A stretch of DNA of 64,000 bases from an uncultured Bacteroidales bacterium (GTDB lineage: Bacteria > Bacteroidota > Bacteroidia > Bacteroidales > Paludibacteraceae). The notes under the pieces are model-generated. The model ran no database searches. It worked only from the letters and a program-made list of their open reading frames with translations, and was not told the origin of the DNA. The stretch is taken from positions 1 to 64,000 of the forward strand of contig ONUF01000003.1 of assembly GCA_900321005.1 (NCBI GenBank). Direction: 5' to 3'. The translations under genes and the position numbers were made by a program. This document shows positions 17,697 to 29,700 of the stretch, in pieces; position 1 is the stretch's first letter; the number at the start of each line of letters is the position of its first letter.

Positions 17697-20600
17697 ATGG
17701 CAATATTAAAACGAACATTAGCCTTATTTCTTATCTCCGCGCTGGCTGTTTCAGCGTGGGCAGAACGTGTTTCACAAGATGACGCTGCAACCGTAGCGAA
17801 CAACTTCATGAATGCCGGCACCTCGCAGTCCGGCGCAATGAAGGCTCCTGCCAAACGGATGGTACTCAAAAAAGCAGCACAGGCAGAAGAGAGCCAGTTC
17901 TACGTTTATGAAAATGCCGATGGCGAAGGATGGGTAATGGTGGCAGCGAATGATATCGCCCACCCGATTATCGCTTATTCGGATGAAGGTCAATTCCGTT
18001 TTGACAATCAGCCGTCAAACTTAAAGTGCTGGCTGGGAAAGTATAACAAGCAGATTAAGCAGGCGGAGGAAAACGGCGTTTCTGCCACCGAAGAAGTACA
18101 GCAGGAGTGGAGAAAACTCCGCAAAGGTATGGGCATTAAGAAAGGCACTCCCGTTGTTGCCGCGCTTATCAAAACGAAGTGGGATCAAACTGCCCCATAT
18201 TACAATCAATGTCCGACAAAAGGAAGTACACGAACCCTAACCGGCTGTGTAGCAACAGCCATGGCGCAGGTAATGAACTATTGGCAGTGGCCAAAAACAG
18301 GAACCGGGTCGTATTCATATAGCACACAAATGCTGGCTCTTTCGTGCTCTGCTGATTTTGGCTCTACAACTTATGATTGGGATAATATGCTGGACAAGTA
18401 CACAGAGTATTATAACGAAGGTAGTAGTACTCCAATTTCAACCTCATACGGTACTACTGCTCAGAAAAATGCAGTTGCTACGCTGATGTATCATTGCGGT
18501 GTGGCAGTAGCGATGGATTATAATATATCCTCTGCAGGTGGTAGTGGCGCACAAACAATTAGACCTAATGCCTCATATACAACCTCAAAATGTGCTCAGA
18601 ATGCCCTCTACCAAAATTTCGGTTATAAGTCCACCACGGTAAAGGGTTATTACCGTCCGGGAGGTTATGGCTATGCTGAGGTAAATGATGCAACTTGGCA
18701 TAACTATCTCAAAACGGAGTTGGATGCAGCGCGCCCAATAATGTACGCCGGTGGAGGATATGAAGATCCTTCTGACGAAGATACTTATTACGGGCATAGT
18801 TTCATTTGCGACGGTTATGACAATACGACTCCTACGCGCAAATATCACTTCAACTGGGGTTGGTCTGGATATTGTGACGGATATTATGACATTGACAATC
18901 TTGTTCCAGGAACAGGTGGATCAGGAGCAGGGCAAGGCGAATATTTGTACGACCATGATATTATTATCGGTATTATTCCGGATAAACCGGATGTTACCAT
19001 AACGTGGTCCGTTCAGGGAATAACATCCACCACTACGCAGACAAGCGGAACATTGGTATTGCCGACAACCACTCCGTCTGACTGTTCAGGTGCGGGTGGC
19101 AAGAAGTTTGTTGGATGGACAGCAAACAGTACTATTACCGGAGGTGCAAGGCCATCAGATTTGTTTACATCCGGAAGCGGCATAACTGTTACAGAAAACA
19201 AAACTTATTATGCTGTTTATGCTACAGCAAGTGCAGGAGGAGGCGGTGCTTCCATCGTCACATTGAATGCTTCTTCAGATACCTCTTTCCCTAAAGATGG
19301 CATCACTCTCACGACTTCTAATGGTGTGTTGAACAATGGCACTGACTACCGTATCTACAAAGGTGCAACTCTGACAATTACATCATCGGTAGGCGATATG
19401 TCTTCTATCGCATTTACTTTTGACGGCTCTTATAATGGCGGTGGATGGGCAACATCATATACTCCCAATTCTAGCACTTGGACTTCTCCTGCTTGTACAT
19501 CAGGAAGCAGTGGGAAACAAGCACGTATAACGCAAATTATTGTTACTATGGCTGGAGGAGGAACTTCCTATTCTGATTACTCATTAACTTGTGGTGCTCC
19601 TTGCTCCAACACACCTGTAATGTCCTTCACAAATGCAACCATAAACAAGACTACGGCAGATGCATCTTATACACAAGCCGTAACTATCTCCGGCAAGGGA
19701 AGTGGACAGACTGTTGTCTATAGCAGCAGTGACGAGACAATCGCTACAGTAAATAACTCCGGTGTCGTAACATTAAAAGGCGAAGTAGGTTCCACCATCA
19801 TCACCGCTTCGGTAGAAGCCAATGGCACCTATTGCGCGGCATCGGCTTCATATACACTCAATGTTACCGCAGCCCCCATCAATGTAACCTTGTATTACAA
19901 CAACACTTCGGCTACACTCAACGACCAACCTACCCCTTACACCTTGCCTACCGGCGCACCGTATAACGCCGATATGTGTGAAGGTGATTGGACATTTGCC
20001 GGTTGGTACGGCAGTACATATACAAAAAGCGAAACAGAACCTTCGTATATTTCCCAATTGACAGCAACCGGCTCCGCTTATGCCATTTATACAACAACAG
20101 AGACCAGTGGTAGCGGAGGAAGCACAAACATCACTCTTAATGCGAATACAGATACCTCTTTCCCTAAAGATGGCATCACTCTCACGACTTCTAATGGTGT
20201 GTTGAACAATGGCACTGACTACCGTATTTACAAAGGAGCAACGCTTACTATAACATCGTCGGTAGGCAATATGTCATCCATAGCATTTACATTTGACGGT
20301 TCTTATGATGGAGGAGGTTGGGAAACATCATATACTCCCAATTCTAGCACTTGGACTTCTCCTGCTTGTACCTCAGGAAGCAGTGGTAAACAAGCACGTA
20401 TAACGCAAATTATTGTTACTGTGGCAGGAGGAGGTAGTAGCACGACTTATTACGCAACAACTCCTGATTGTTCTACTCCAACTGCCTATACCGTCACATG
20501 GAAAGCGTGCGGAGAGATATTCCACACACAAGGTTTTGCAGACGGTGCGGCACTTGTCTTGCCCGCTTCTAATCCGGCAGATAATGCCGGTAAGACATTT

Positions 20601-20717
20601 GTCGGTTGGACGGCAACGGAACATCACACCGGTGCTTCGGCTCCAGCGGACTTGTTCAACACCGCTGGCAGCAAAACCGTCACGGCAGATGTAACTTATT
20701 ATGCAGTATTCCATTAA
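17697..20717 (+). CDS. Secreted C10 (streptopain-like) cysteine protease with repeat modules
   Basis: A 1006-residue secreted protein. Signal peptide: residues 1-22. Residues of about 23-130 match the C10 propeptide (VANNFMNA, ENADGEGWVMVAANDIAHPIIAYS). The papain-like catalytic domain follows, with Cys184 in LTGCVATAMAQVMNYW and His367 in YYGHSFICDGYD, then FNWGWSGYCDGYY. After about residue 425 come InlB-like beta-grasp repeats (FVGWTA...YYAVY), two copies of a roughly 100-residue module (FPKDGITLTTSNGVLNNG) and a Big_2-like domain (SSDETIATVNNSGVVTL). It ends in YYAVFH with no sorting domain, unlike the next gene. The start at 17697 is fixed by the signal peptide; upstream codons lie in tRNA-Ala. 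No own promoter is visible. Confidence 0.9.
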   Translation: MAILKRTLALFLISALAVSAWAERVSQDDAATVANNFMNAGTSQSGAMKAPAKRMVLKKAAQAEESQFYVYENADGEGWVMVAANDIAHPIIAYSDEGQFRFDNQPSNLKCWLGKYNKQIKQAEENGVSATEEVQQEWRKLRKGMGIKKGTPVVAALIKTKWDQTAPYYNQCPTKGSTRTLTGCVATAMAQVMNYWQWPKTGTGSYSYSTQMLALSCSADFGSTTYDWDNMLDKYTEYYNEGSSTPISTSYGTTAQKNAVATLMYHCGVAVAMDYNISSAGGSGAQTIRPNASYTTSKCAQNALYQNFGYKSTTVKGYYRPGGYGYAEVNDATWHNYLKTELDAARPIMYAGGGYEDPSDEDTYYGHSFICDGYDNTTPTRKYHFNWGWSGYCDGYYDIDNLVPGTGGSGAGQGEYLYDHDIIIGIIPDKPDVTITWSVQGITSTTTQTSGTLVLPTTTPSDCSGAGGKKFVGWTANSTITGGARPSDLFTSGSGITVTENKTYYAVYATASAGGGGASIVTLNASSDTSFPKDGITLTTSNGVLNNGTDYRIYKGATLTITSSVGDMSSIAFTFDGSYNGGGWATSYTPNSSTWTSPACTSGSSGKQARITQIIVTMAGGGTSYSDYSLTCGAPCSNTPVMSFTNATINKTTADASYTQAVTISGKGSGQTVVYSSSDETIATVNNSGVVTLKGEVGSTIITASVEANGTYCAASASYTLNVTAAPINVTLYYNNTSATLNDQPTPYTLPTGAPYNADMCEGDWTFAGWYGSTYTKSETEPSYISQLTATGSAYAIYTTTETSGSGGSTNITLNANTDTSFPKDGITLTTSNGVLNNGTDYRIYKGATLTITSSVGNMSSIAFTFDGSYDGGGWETSYTPNSSTWTSPACTSGSSGKQARITQIIVTVAGGGSSTTYYATTPDCSTPTAYTVTWKACGEIFHTQGFADGAALVLPASNPADNAGKTFVGWTATEHHTGASAPADLFNTAGSKTVTADVTYYAVFH
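19255..19558 (+). repeat. Long module repeat, copy A (in the C10 protease gene)
   Basis: About 300 nt encoding the FPKDGITLTTSNGVLNNG module. It is nearly identical at DNA level to copies B and C; long runs match without any change, including synonymous sites. Confidence 0.9.
20119..20435 (+). repeat. Long module repeat, copy B (in the C10 protease gene)
   Basis: Second copy in the protease gene. The identity to copy C starts earlier than to copy A (GGAAGCACAAACATCACTC is shared by B and C), suggesting B and C are the closer pair although they lie in different genes. Confidence 0.9.
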
Positions 20718-20742
20718 TCTAAACCTTGAAAATTACAGAGAT

Positions 20743-23700
20743 ATGAAAAGGAGATTTTCAGTTTTGTGGATAGCGTTAGTATCGGTAACAATGGTTTTTG
20801 CTACTGATCCCGCGGTTTCTCTGACTACCTATTACGCTAATATAGATGGTAAATCGAATACTTCGGATGCATTGCGCACTCAGTTATGTACGATTATCAG
20901 CACCGGCTATACCAACATCGGCTATTCCAGTCTGCCGGATGATGTATATGCGGCTTCTTCCAACCCGTCTGACTTTTATAACGGTGCTTCCAAAACAATG
21001 GAAGACATCTACTCTTCGTTCCCATATACTGCTTCTCAAGCGGGAGCATCGGCGTCTGACTGCGGACAAAAGTGGAACAAGGAACACACTGTTCCGAAGT
21101 CTTGGTTCGGCGGAGATGTAAGTCCAATGGAGAGCGACGCACATCATATCTTCCCGACGGACATCAAAATGAACTCGCTGCGTTCAAGTTATCCCTATGG
21201 TGAAAACAGCGCCCCAAAGGAATGTGATGAATATGGTTACGGACACTTGGGCACCAGTACGTTCAGCGGTTATTCCGGAACTGTCTTTGATCCGGGAGAC
21301 GGTGGAGCCAACGGCAGTTACAAAGGTGACTTGGCGCGTGTATATTTCTATATGGTGACGCGTTACCGGACAACTAATTTTACGGACGGTTTGGGTAATG
21401 TATGTTTTACATACAACGGAGGTGTTGCCAATCTGACCGACTACATGAAAAACTTGATGCTTAAATGGCACCGCGAAGACCCTGTAAGTGAGAAGGAGCG
21501 TATTCGCAACAATGCTATATACACACATCAACACAATAGAAACCCGTTTGTGGACTATCCTTGTTTGGTAGAATATATCTGGGGAAACAAACAAGGCGAG
21601 ACAGTTAGTCTCTCGGCTTTGGTTTCTTCTTACGATACTTCATTCTCCGGCGAAGGTTGCTCGTGTGCAGAGCAGCCGGCCACTCCTTTGGTAACCGCTA
21701 CTCCAGGCGACGGACAAATTACAGCTACATGGTCAGATGTTGCCGGCGCAACGGGTTACACCGTCACATTAGGAACAGGTGTCGGTTATACTACCGAATG
21801 TGCAAGTTCTTCTATTGGCGCCATCACTCATTCAGGCACAACCAACACCTGTGTCATTTCCGGCCTTATCAATGGTTTGGATTACACCGTTTCGGTGGTA
21901 GCCAACGGGACATGTGACAGCGAGGCAGGTACGGACTCCGCGACACCGACTGACACGCCGATTGCCTGTGCATTGACGAGTATATCACTGAACACCACCG
22001 GCGTAACAAAAGACTTTACTACTGGTGACACATTCAGTTCGGCAGGATTGATAGTTACTGCGAACTACAGCAACTGCTCGTCCAAAACCGTCACTCCGAC
22101 AAGTATTTCTTCGCCGGATATGTCTTCTGCAGGCAACAAAACCGTTACAGTAAGTTATACAGAAAGTGGAGTAACAAAGACTGCTACTTACCAGATTACG
22201 GTAGCAGCCCCGACAACTTACACTATCCGTTTCTTCAATAACGGCGTACAAGTAGGCACTGATCAAATAGTTATTGCAGGTCAGTCGGCTGTTAAACCGG
22301 CTGATCCGACACCGTGCGAAGGCTATACGTTCGTAGGCTGGTGGACTGCTACATTGGCGACCGATAACACCACCGCGCAAACTTGGGTTACTGACTTTAC
22401 CGCTACTCAAGATCAAAACTACTATGCGGTATTTAGTAAGACAGAAGGAAGCGGAAGTGGTGGAAGCACAAACATCACTCTTAATGCTAGCATAGATACT
22501 TCTTTCCCCAAAGATGGCATCACTCTCACAACTTCTAATGGTGTATTAAACAATGGCACTGACTACCGTATTTACAAAGGAGCTACTCTTACTATAACAT
22601 CGTCGGTAGGCAATATATCATCTATAGCATTTACATTTGACGGCTCTTATAATGGAGGAGGTTGGGAAACATCATATACTCCCAATTCTAGCACTTGGAC
22701 TTCTCCTGCTTGTACATCAGGAAGCAGTGGGAAACAAGCACGTATTACGCAAATTATTGTTACTGTAGACGGTGGCGGCAGTAGTACTACTTATTACACC
22801 ACCTCTCCTGATTGCCCGACACCGTGTGCAAACGAAATTACTATTACAAAGGGTAGTGATCCAGTTAACGGTACCTTTGTATTAAGCAATAGTGGTACTG
22901 TTTGTATTGACGAAGGCAACGCCTCAACGACTGTTACGGCTGAGCCGAACGACCATTACCACTTAGAAACTGTCACTACTACAGGTGATGTAGGTTCAGT
23001 TGGTAGTATCAGTGGCAACACATGTACAATCACCGGTATTAATGCGAATACCACTATCAATGTGACCTTCGCTGCTGACCCGAAAGATGTTGTTTACTGG
23101 TATGTAGCAGGCACTCCGACCGCTGAAGAAAAATACGCCGGTGAGACCTTAGCCGGTATTACTGCTCCTACGGAAAGCGACTGCGATGGGAAGGCATTTG
23201 TCGGTTGGACAGCAACTGCAGACTATTCCAGCGAAACGGATGCACCGAACGACCTCTTTAACGACCCGACCACCAAAACGATGCCTACTGGAGGTACCAA
23301 TTACTACGCTGTGTTTGCTGATGGTACGACAAGTGGAGGACCAAGTAATTTGGTAGAATATGATGGTTCCGGAATCGTGACTTTAGAGGAAATTGATGGC
23401 GTTTCCCAAAATGGCGTAAGTACATATGCAGCAGGAAATGCTCCTTACTTACTCAAATTTGACGGAGATGGTGATTATATTCAATTCAATCTCACATCTG
23501 TTCCTGCTACTTTGTCATTTAATTATAAAATGATTGGCGGTGGTAACACCTCCACAATGACAATCAAAGAATGTGCTACGGCTGATGGTTCTTATACGGA
23601 TGTGCAAGCATTAACCATTAGCGGTGCACAGAATTCAACGGGCACACTAACTACCACCACTTCTTTTACCAAGAAGTATGTTCGTATGGTATTCACTAAG

Positions 23701-26700
23701 GGTAGTAATGTTGGTGTTGGCGCTATTACTATTACAGGAACAGGCGGTGGCGCCACTTATTCCAACTACTCCACAACTTGTGTGGCTTGTACCAACAAAG
23801 TGACGCTCACCAAGGGAGCAGAGAGTAACGGTACCTTCGCGCTTAACAAAGCTGATGGAGAATATAACAACTGCGATGCGGACTTTGTGGTAACCGTTTC
23901 GGATATTACTCCTGCCGCAGGCTATTACTGCACAGGCGTAACTGCTACCGGCGATCATGTATCCATTTCCGGTCCTGACGGAAGTGGCAACTATACCGTC
24001 ACTTATACACACGGTTATAGCATCACCTCGACCATTACGGCGAACTTTGCAGCATCACCGACCTACACGGCTACGTTCATGAACGGTAGCGCAGTGTACG
24101 GTTCTGCACAGACTACATATGCCGGCAATAATATCACCGCTCCTGCCGGCACACCGGAAGCCTGCGAGGAATATACCTTCGTCGGTTGGGTAGCCGCAGC
24201 GCAAACATCAGAAACAACTGAATTGCCGGAGACCGTTACCTTCCCGCAACCTATGCCGGTCGGCGGAATAACCTATTATGCGCTATACAGACGTATCGAA
24301 GGTGGTTCGGGAAGCACGAATGTGGTGTTGAATACAAGTGCTCAATACACCAACGGACAAGAGGCCGGCAGCAAAGAAATAGACGGAGTCACTTTTGCCT
24401 TCGCAATCGGTGGTAATAGTTCAAATGCTCCGAAGTATTACTCTTCCGGCACCAGTGTTCGTATGTACTCGGATAACACACTCACTATCAGTTCGGCCTC
24501 CACTATTTCTGCCATTGAGTTTGTTTGGGGTGGTACGACAAGCGCAGGATTGGAAGCAAGTGAGGAAGAATATAATGCCAACACCACCGGCGGTTCATGG
24601 AGCGGAAGTGCTACTTCTATCACCTTTACTGTAGGTAGTTCCGGACAGCAACATATACAAACCATCACCGTCACCATCGACGGCGGCGGCACGTCGTATT
24701 ATACGACTGCACCTACCTGCTCCGGCTACGTGATTACTGTTGCTGAAGTACTGCATGGCGAAGGCACCAGCGACAAGAAACGTTGTGACGAAGGCGGTAT
24801 AGTGACTATCACACTGACAGCCAATGAAGGTTATGAATGCGGCGGCATTACCACGGATCCTGTTGTTACCCCGTCAGGATCAGGTTGTACCTACACCTTC
24901 ACCATGCCGGCTTCGGACATCACCGTTACTCCTGTCTTCACGCCTAAGACGCCGCGTACGTTTACCTTCGAAAAGGGAACGGGTATTTGCGCAACGAATA
25001 CACTCACCGAGGCGGTATGGAATGGAGGCGTAACACTGCCGACAGCAACAGCGAACTCGGGCTGCGATCCGGAATATGTATTCGCAGGTTGGGCTACGTC
25101 GGCTGTAACGGTCGAAACAGAAGTGCGCCCGACGCTATATGCTGCGGGTACGTTGTACAACGGAGAAGAGACGACACTCTATGCTGTCTATTCCCAAACG
25201 ACAGGTGGTAGTGCCTCCGGCTTTACGCTCAGTTATACAATAGATGATATTACCTACTATGTTGCCGCACGTACGGGTACCAATAAATATATGGGTGCTA
25301 CTACTGATGTCGTGGATGCGGCACGCTTTACCATTGTGACTTCGAATGACAAGCAATACCTATGCTGGCACGGAGAGAACGACACGTACGTTTCCAATAA
25401 CTCTAATAAGACGGATCTCCTATTCACCACAAATATAGAAAATGCATATAGTTGGGACATTACGGAAACAGGAAACACAATTGCTTTAGTGGCATCAAGT
25501 GGCCGTCACTTTATGTTCAACACCAACATCGCTCAGCGTGACCGATTTGCGGCCTACTCCACTGATGATGTTTTAGTTAAAGGTGACGCCGGTACGACGG
25601 TATATAACACCAACCCGAGTTGTGTTTGTTACTCCGTGAATATAACCTATAACGCTAATGGTGGTACGTTGGCAGAGGGTTGCGGCAATGTAGTCGGCGG
25701 TGAATGTGAGCGCGATTGGAAACTATGCGAAGCCCCGACGCGCGAGGGTTATCTGTTTACCAACTGGAAAGACCAGAACGGCACCTTGTACAACGCAGGG
25801 GCGATGGTTCAAGACTTGAAGCTCTCGCTCACACTGACCGCGCAATGGATACCGGCGCCTTATACGGTATTGTTTGATGCCGGTACGGGTACCTGTGTAG
25901 AATCACTGACCGAGCCGAGCCGTGGCGACGGAATTACGTTGCCGAAGGCAGAACCGTCGGCTGCTTGTGCGGACGACTGGACCTTTGTCGGCTGGAGTGC
26001 GACAGAGTTAGTAGGAGAAACGAATACTACGGCTACAATTATAGGTGTGGCAGGTGTTTCGTATGTGCCGGCAACCAACAATGTGACGCTGTATGCTGTA
26101 TATAGCACCTTGGATGAAGCCGGAGCAACATCCGACTACACACGTGTAAGTGCATCAACACCGGAGGAAGGCGACTATGCGATTGTAGTTTCCCAGAGCG
26201 ATGAGAGTTTCGGATTACTGACCTATGGTACTATTGCTAAAGGGCGTCTTGCATATACAAAGGCATATACTTCATTACCGGCATCAACTATTTCGAGTCC
26301 TGCTGCTACACAAATTTGGCACCTCACATATGATGCTTCAGGCTATGCCTATTTGTATAATGCGAATGCGGGGGCATATTTGTCAGCAAGCGGTACCAAC
26401 ATTGACTATAACGCCAATGGAGGTTCAGCATTCGTACTAACAAGAGATCCGGGTACATATGGTGATTATCAATGCTTGAATAGTACAGCATCGGCATCCT
26501 CGAACTACTATTTGGGAGCCAACAAGGATGCGGATTATGTTCGCTACTACGGTACATCTAATATCATCGCTACCAATAGCGTCACGCTCTACGCAGGTTC
26601 AACCGGCACGCGCTATTATGCTACCAGTCCGGTATGTACGCCTTGTACAGATCCTGAATGGTCATTCGAATTAGGCACCAGCGTAGTAAAGACGAAAGGT

Positions 26701-29700
26701 AGCGCACCGTTTACCAACACGGTCATCAAAGTTCACGAGTCAAGCGGTTCAGTTACCTACTCCAGTACAAACGAGGCGGTGGCTACGATAGATGCCGCGG
26801 GTGAAGTAACGCTTGTCGGAACAGGAAGCACCACCATCACGCTGCGTCTGACAAAGGCAATGCCGTACTGCGCCGCTGTGCTGCAATATGAATTGGAAGT
26901 CAAAGAGCCGAGCATTGATATTGTAGGCGTGACGGCAGACGGCGAGATTGTTATCGAGCACGATTTGGAAGGCACTATTACGCTTGACCTGAGCGAAGGA
27001 CATGCCGTCTCCACCGGAACGGCAGCCAATGACCTGTTCTTCTCCAAGTACTTCGAGGCAGCCTCTAACATGAAGTTGTTCGCGATCTTCAACGGAACCG
27101 GACATGATATGGATATTTCGGATATCCGTGTTCGTTGCAACTGTACAACAGATGGAAAATGGCCGACAAAGACAGGTGATTTGGGATATGTAGAACTACG
27201 TACCATCAGCAAACTGCGCGAACAATATCCGAAACTGAAGATTCCTTCCGGTACGGAATTAATCTTCTGGTCGAACAACAAAGGATCTACATCATCTACA
27301 GCCGCCCGCAATACCGAATTGCGCGAATGTATCACTTTCACCATTGGCGAGATGGAATACCATTATTCGGATATGGAGGCGATGGAGATTCCTAACTGGT
27401 TCTGTTTGGGCGATTACACCACCTTCCAAACACCGGATGCTGATGGTAACAACCAGTTCGTCTTCAACGGCGATGACTCCATGATTATGGAGCGCTATAA
27501 TCCGGCAACAGGACAATGGGAGGCGATTGATCTCTTCGGCGCCGGCACATCGGAAGCACCGGCTTCGACCTCCGGTTTGGTAGAAAAGATAACTGACACT
27601 TATGATATAAACGGATCTTCACAGCCATTAAACGACGGCGACGGCTTCCATGCCGAATGTGCAGGCGATCCTATTCCGCTCTCCACGAACCGTTATATGC
27701 TTGTGCGCAAGAACAGCGTTTTGGACGGTATGCATGCTGTGGCATTCAATACCACTTCTTTCGCTACGCTCTGCGAGGAGTGGGACGGTACACCGGTCGG
27801 CGGTTCTGCTGATGGTTATTGCCAGTCCGGTCATGTATTCTCTGACATTGCAGAATATGACTATGCAGAGAATTACATCGATTGGGAGACCATTACGCAC
27901 GATGATTACGAGGTGGAAGAAAAAGAGGACGGTACTACTACTGTGACCTTCGACGATCCGCTGGATCTGGATGCGCGCGCATGCTCGCTCCTTAAAATAG
28001 AGGTGCGCGACAAGGATGATGCTTCCAAGATCTTGGCTACTACGGAATACAAGATTCCTATTGTAGTGAAGGCCGGCACGCACATGACGACAGAAGAACT
28101 ATTCTATCATCAAGGCGAGAAGTGCGCAACTTGCGACGTAGCTATTTTGGGTAGTGCAACTCTTACCAAGGCTACAGATGGGGCAACCAATGATATGCCG
28201 GAAGTACGCGACATCTACGTCTATGGCGGCGGTCAGCTGGTAATTCCGTCAGGCACGCACTATAGAGCTCATTATCTCATTATGCGCATGGAAATGGCGG
28301 CAGACAAAGTGAATGTCAATGTGCCGAACATACAGGCTATCGGTTCACTGGCTAACCAGTACGGCGGTGCGATTCGTCAGCAGGTACGTGTAGGCACCAA
28401 CCGCTTCTACCAGTTTGCCGTTCCGTATCCGGTTCGTCTGGAGGATGTGACCTTCAGCGACGGTACTCCGGCTGTCTATGGGGATGACTTTATGATCCGC
28501 TACTACGACGGTGAGTCTCGTGCGCAGAACTTGGGTACCGCATCCAACTGGAAGAACTACGAAGGCACAATGCTCCAACCCGGTGTCGGTTACACTCTGG
28601 CGGTTGCCAAGAAGGCTGGACACGAGCAGCGCGAGTTAATCTTCCCGATGGCGGACGCTTCGCTGGCAGAAGGTGAACCTGCCACCAAAACAACGGCTAT
28701 CCATGCGTGGGGAGACAATACGATTCGCGCTAACCACCGCGGATGGAACTTCCTCTCTAACCCGTATCTGACCACCTATGGTCAAAACCACCTCGATGAT
28801 GATGCCGGCGGCGTACTTACGACCGGTCGATTGATTGAAGATCCGGATCATCCGGGATGGTGGGTCAATGATGCAGGTACTATTCCGTACGTAACGCTCA
28901 TCAATGGCACGCGTACGGACTACACCCAAGAGCGGGTGGCTCTGCAGGATCTGAAGCCGTTCACGACCTTCTTCATCCAGGCAGGTGACGATACGCATGC
29001 CAACGGCGACGAGTTCTCGCTGACCTTCAGCCGCGAGCACCGCAAGAATGCGGCTCCGGCATATATCCGTGCGGAGCAGAAATCACCTGTCGCCCGCTTC
29101 GGAGTGCTGCTCTCCGGCAACAACGCCAAAGACAACTGCGGCGTGGCGATCGGCGAAGACTACTCGGCGGCGTACGACATGCAGGCAGACCTGAGCAAGG
29201 AGTTCGGCTCGGCATATTCGCTCAAGCTCTACACCTTGCAAGAAGACGCGATGCGCATGGCGTTCCTCGCCACCCATCCGGATAGCCTTGTCAAGCCTAT
29301 TCCCGTCGGCGTACGCATACCTGCTGCTGCGGAATATACGTTCTCGATCGACCGACGCTACAACCTCGGCGCATTCGCTCACATCTACCTGACGGATAAT
29401 GTTACCGGTCAACACACGGACTTGTTGGAGGACACCTATTCGTTTGCAGGCACACGCAGTCAGAACGATGCGCGCTTCAGCCTGTTTGTCGTAATGAAGA
29501 AAAATATACCGACCGGCACAGACAATCTGCTCAACGGTATTTATGCCGTCGGCAGAGAGGGAGCCGTCATGCTCACCGGACTACCTGAAACGGCAGATAT
29601 CTATATCTACGACATGAACGGTCGGCTTGTACTGAACCGACATACGCATGGAGCGACATCCGTGACGTACCACATGCCTATCGGTGTTTACCAGATACGT

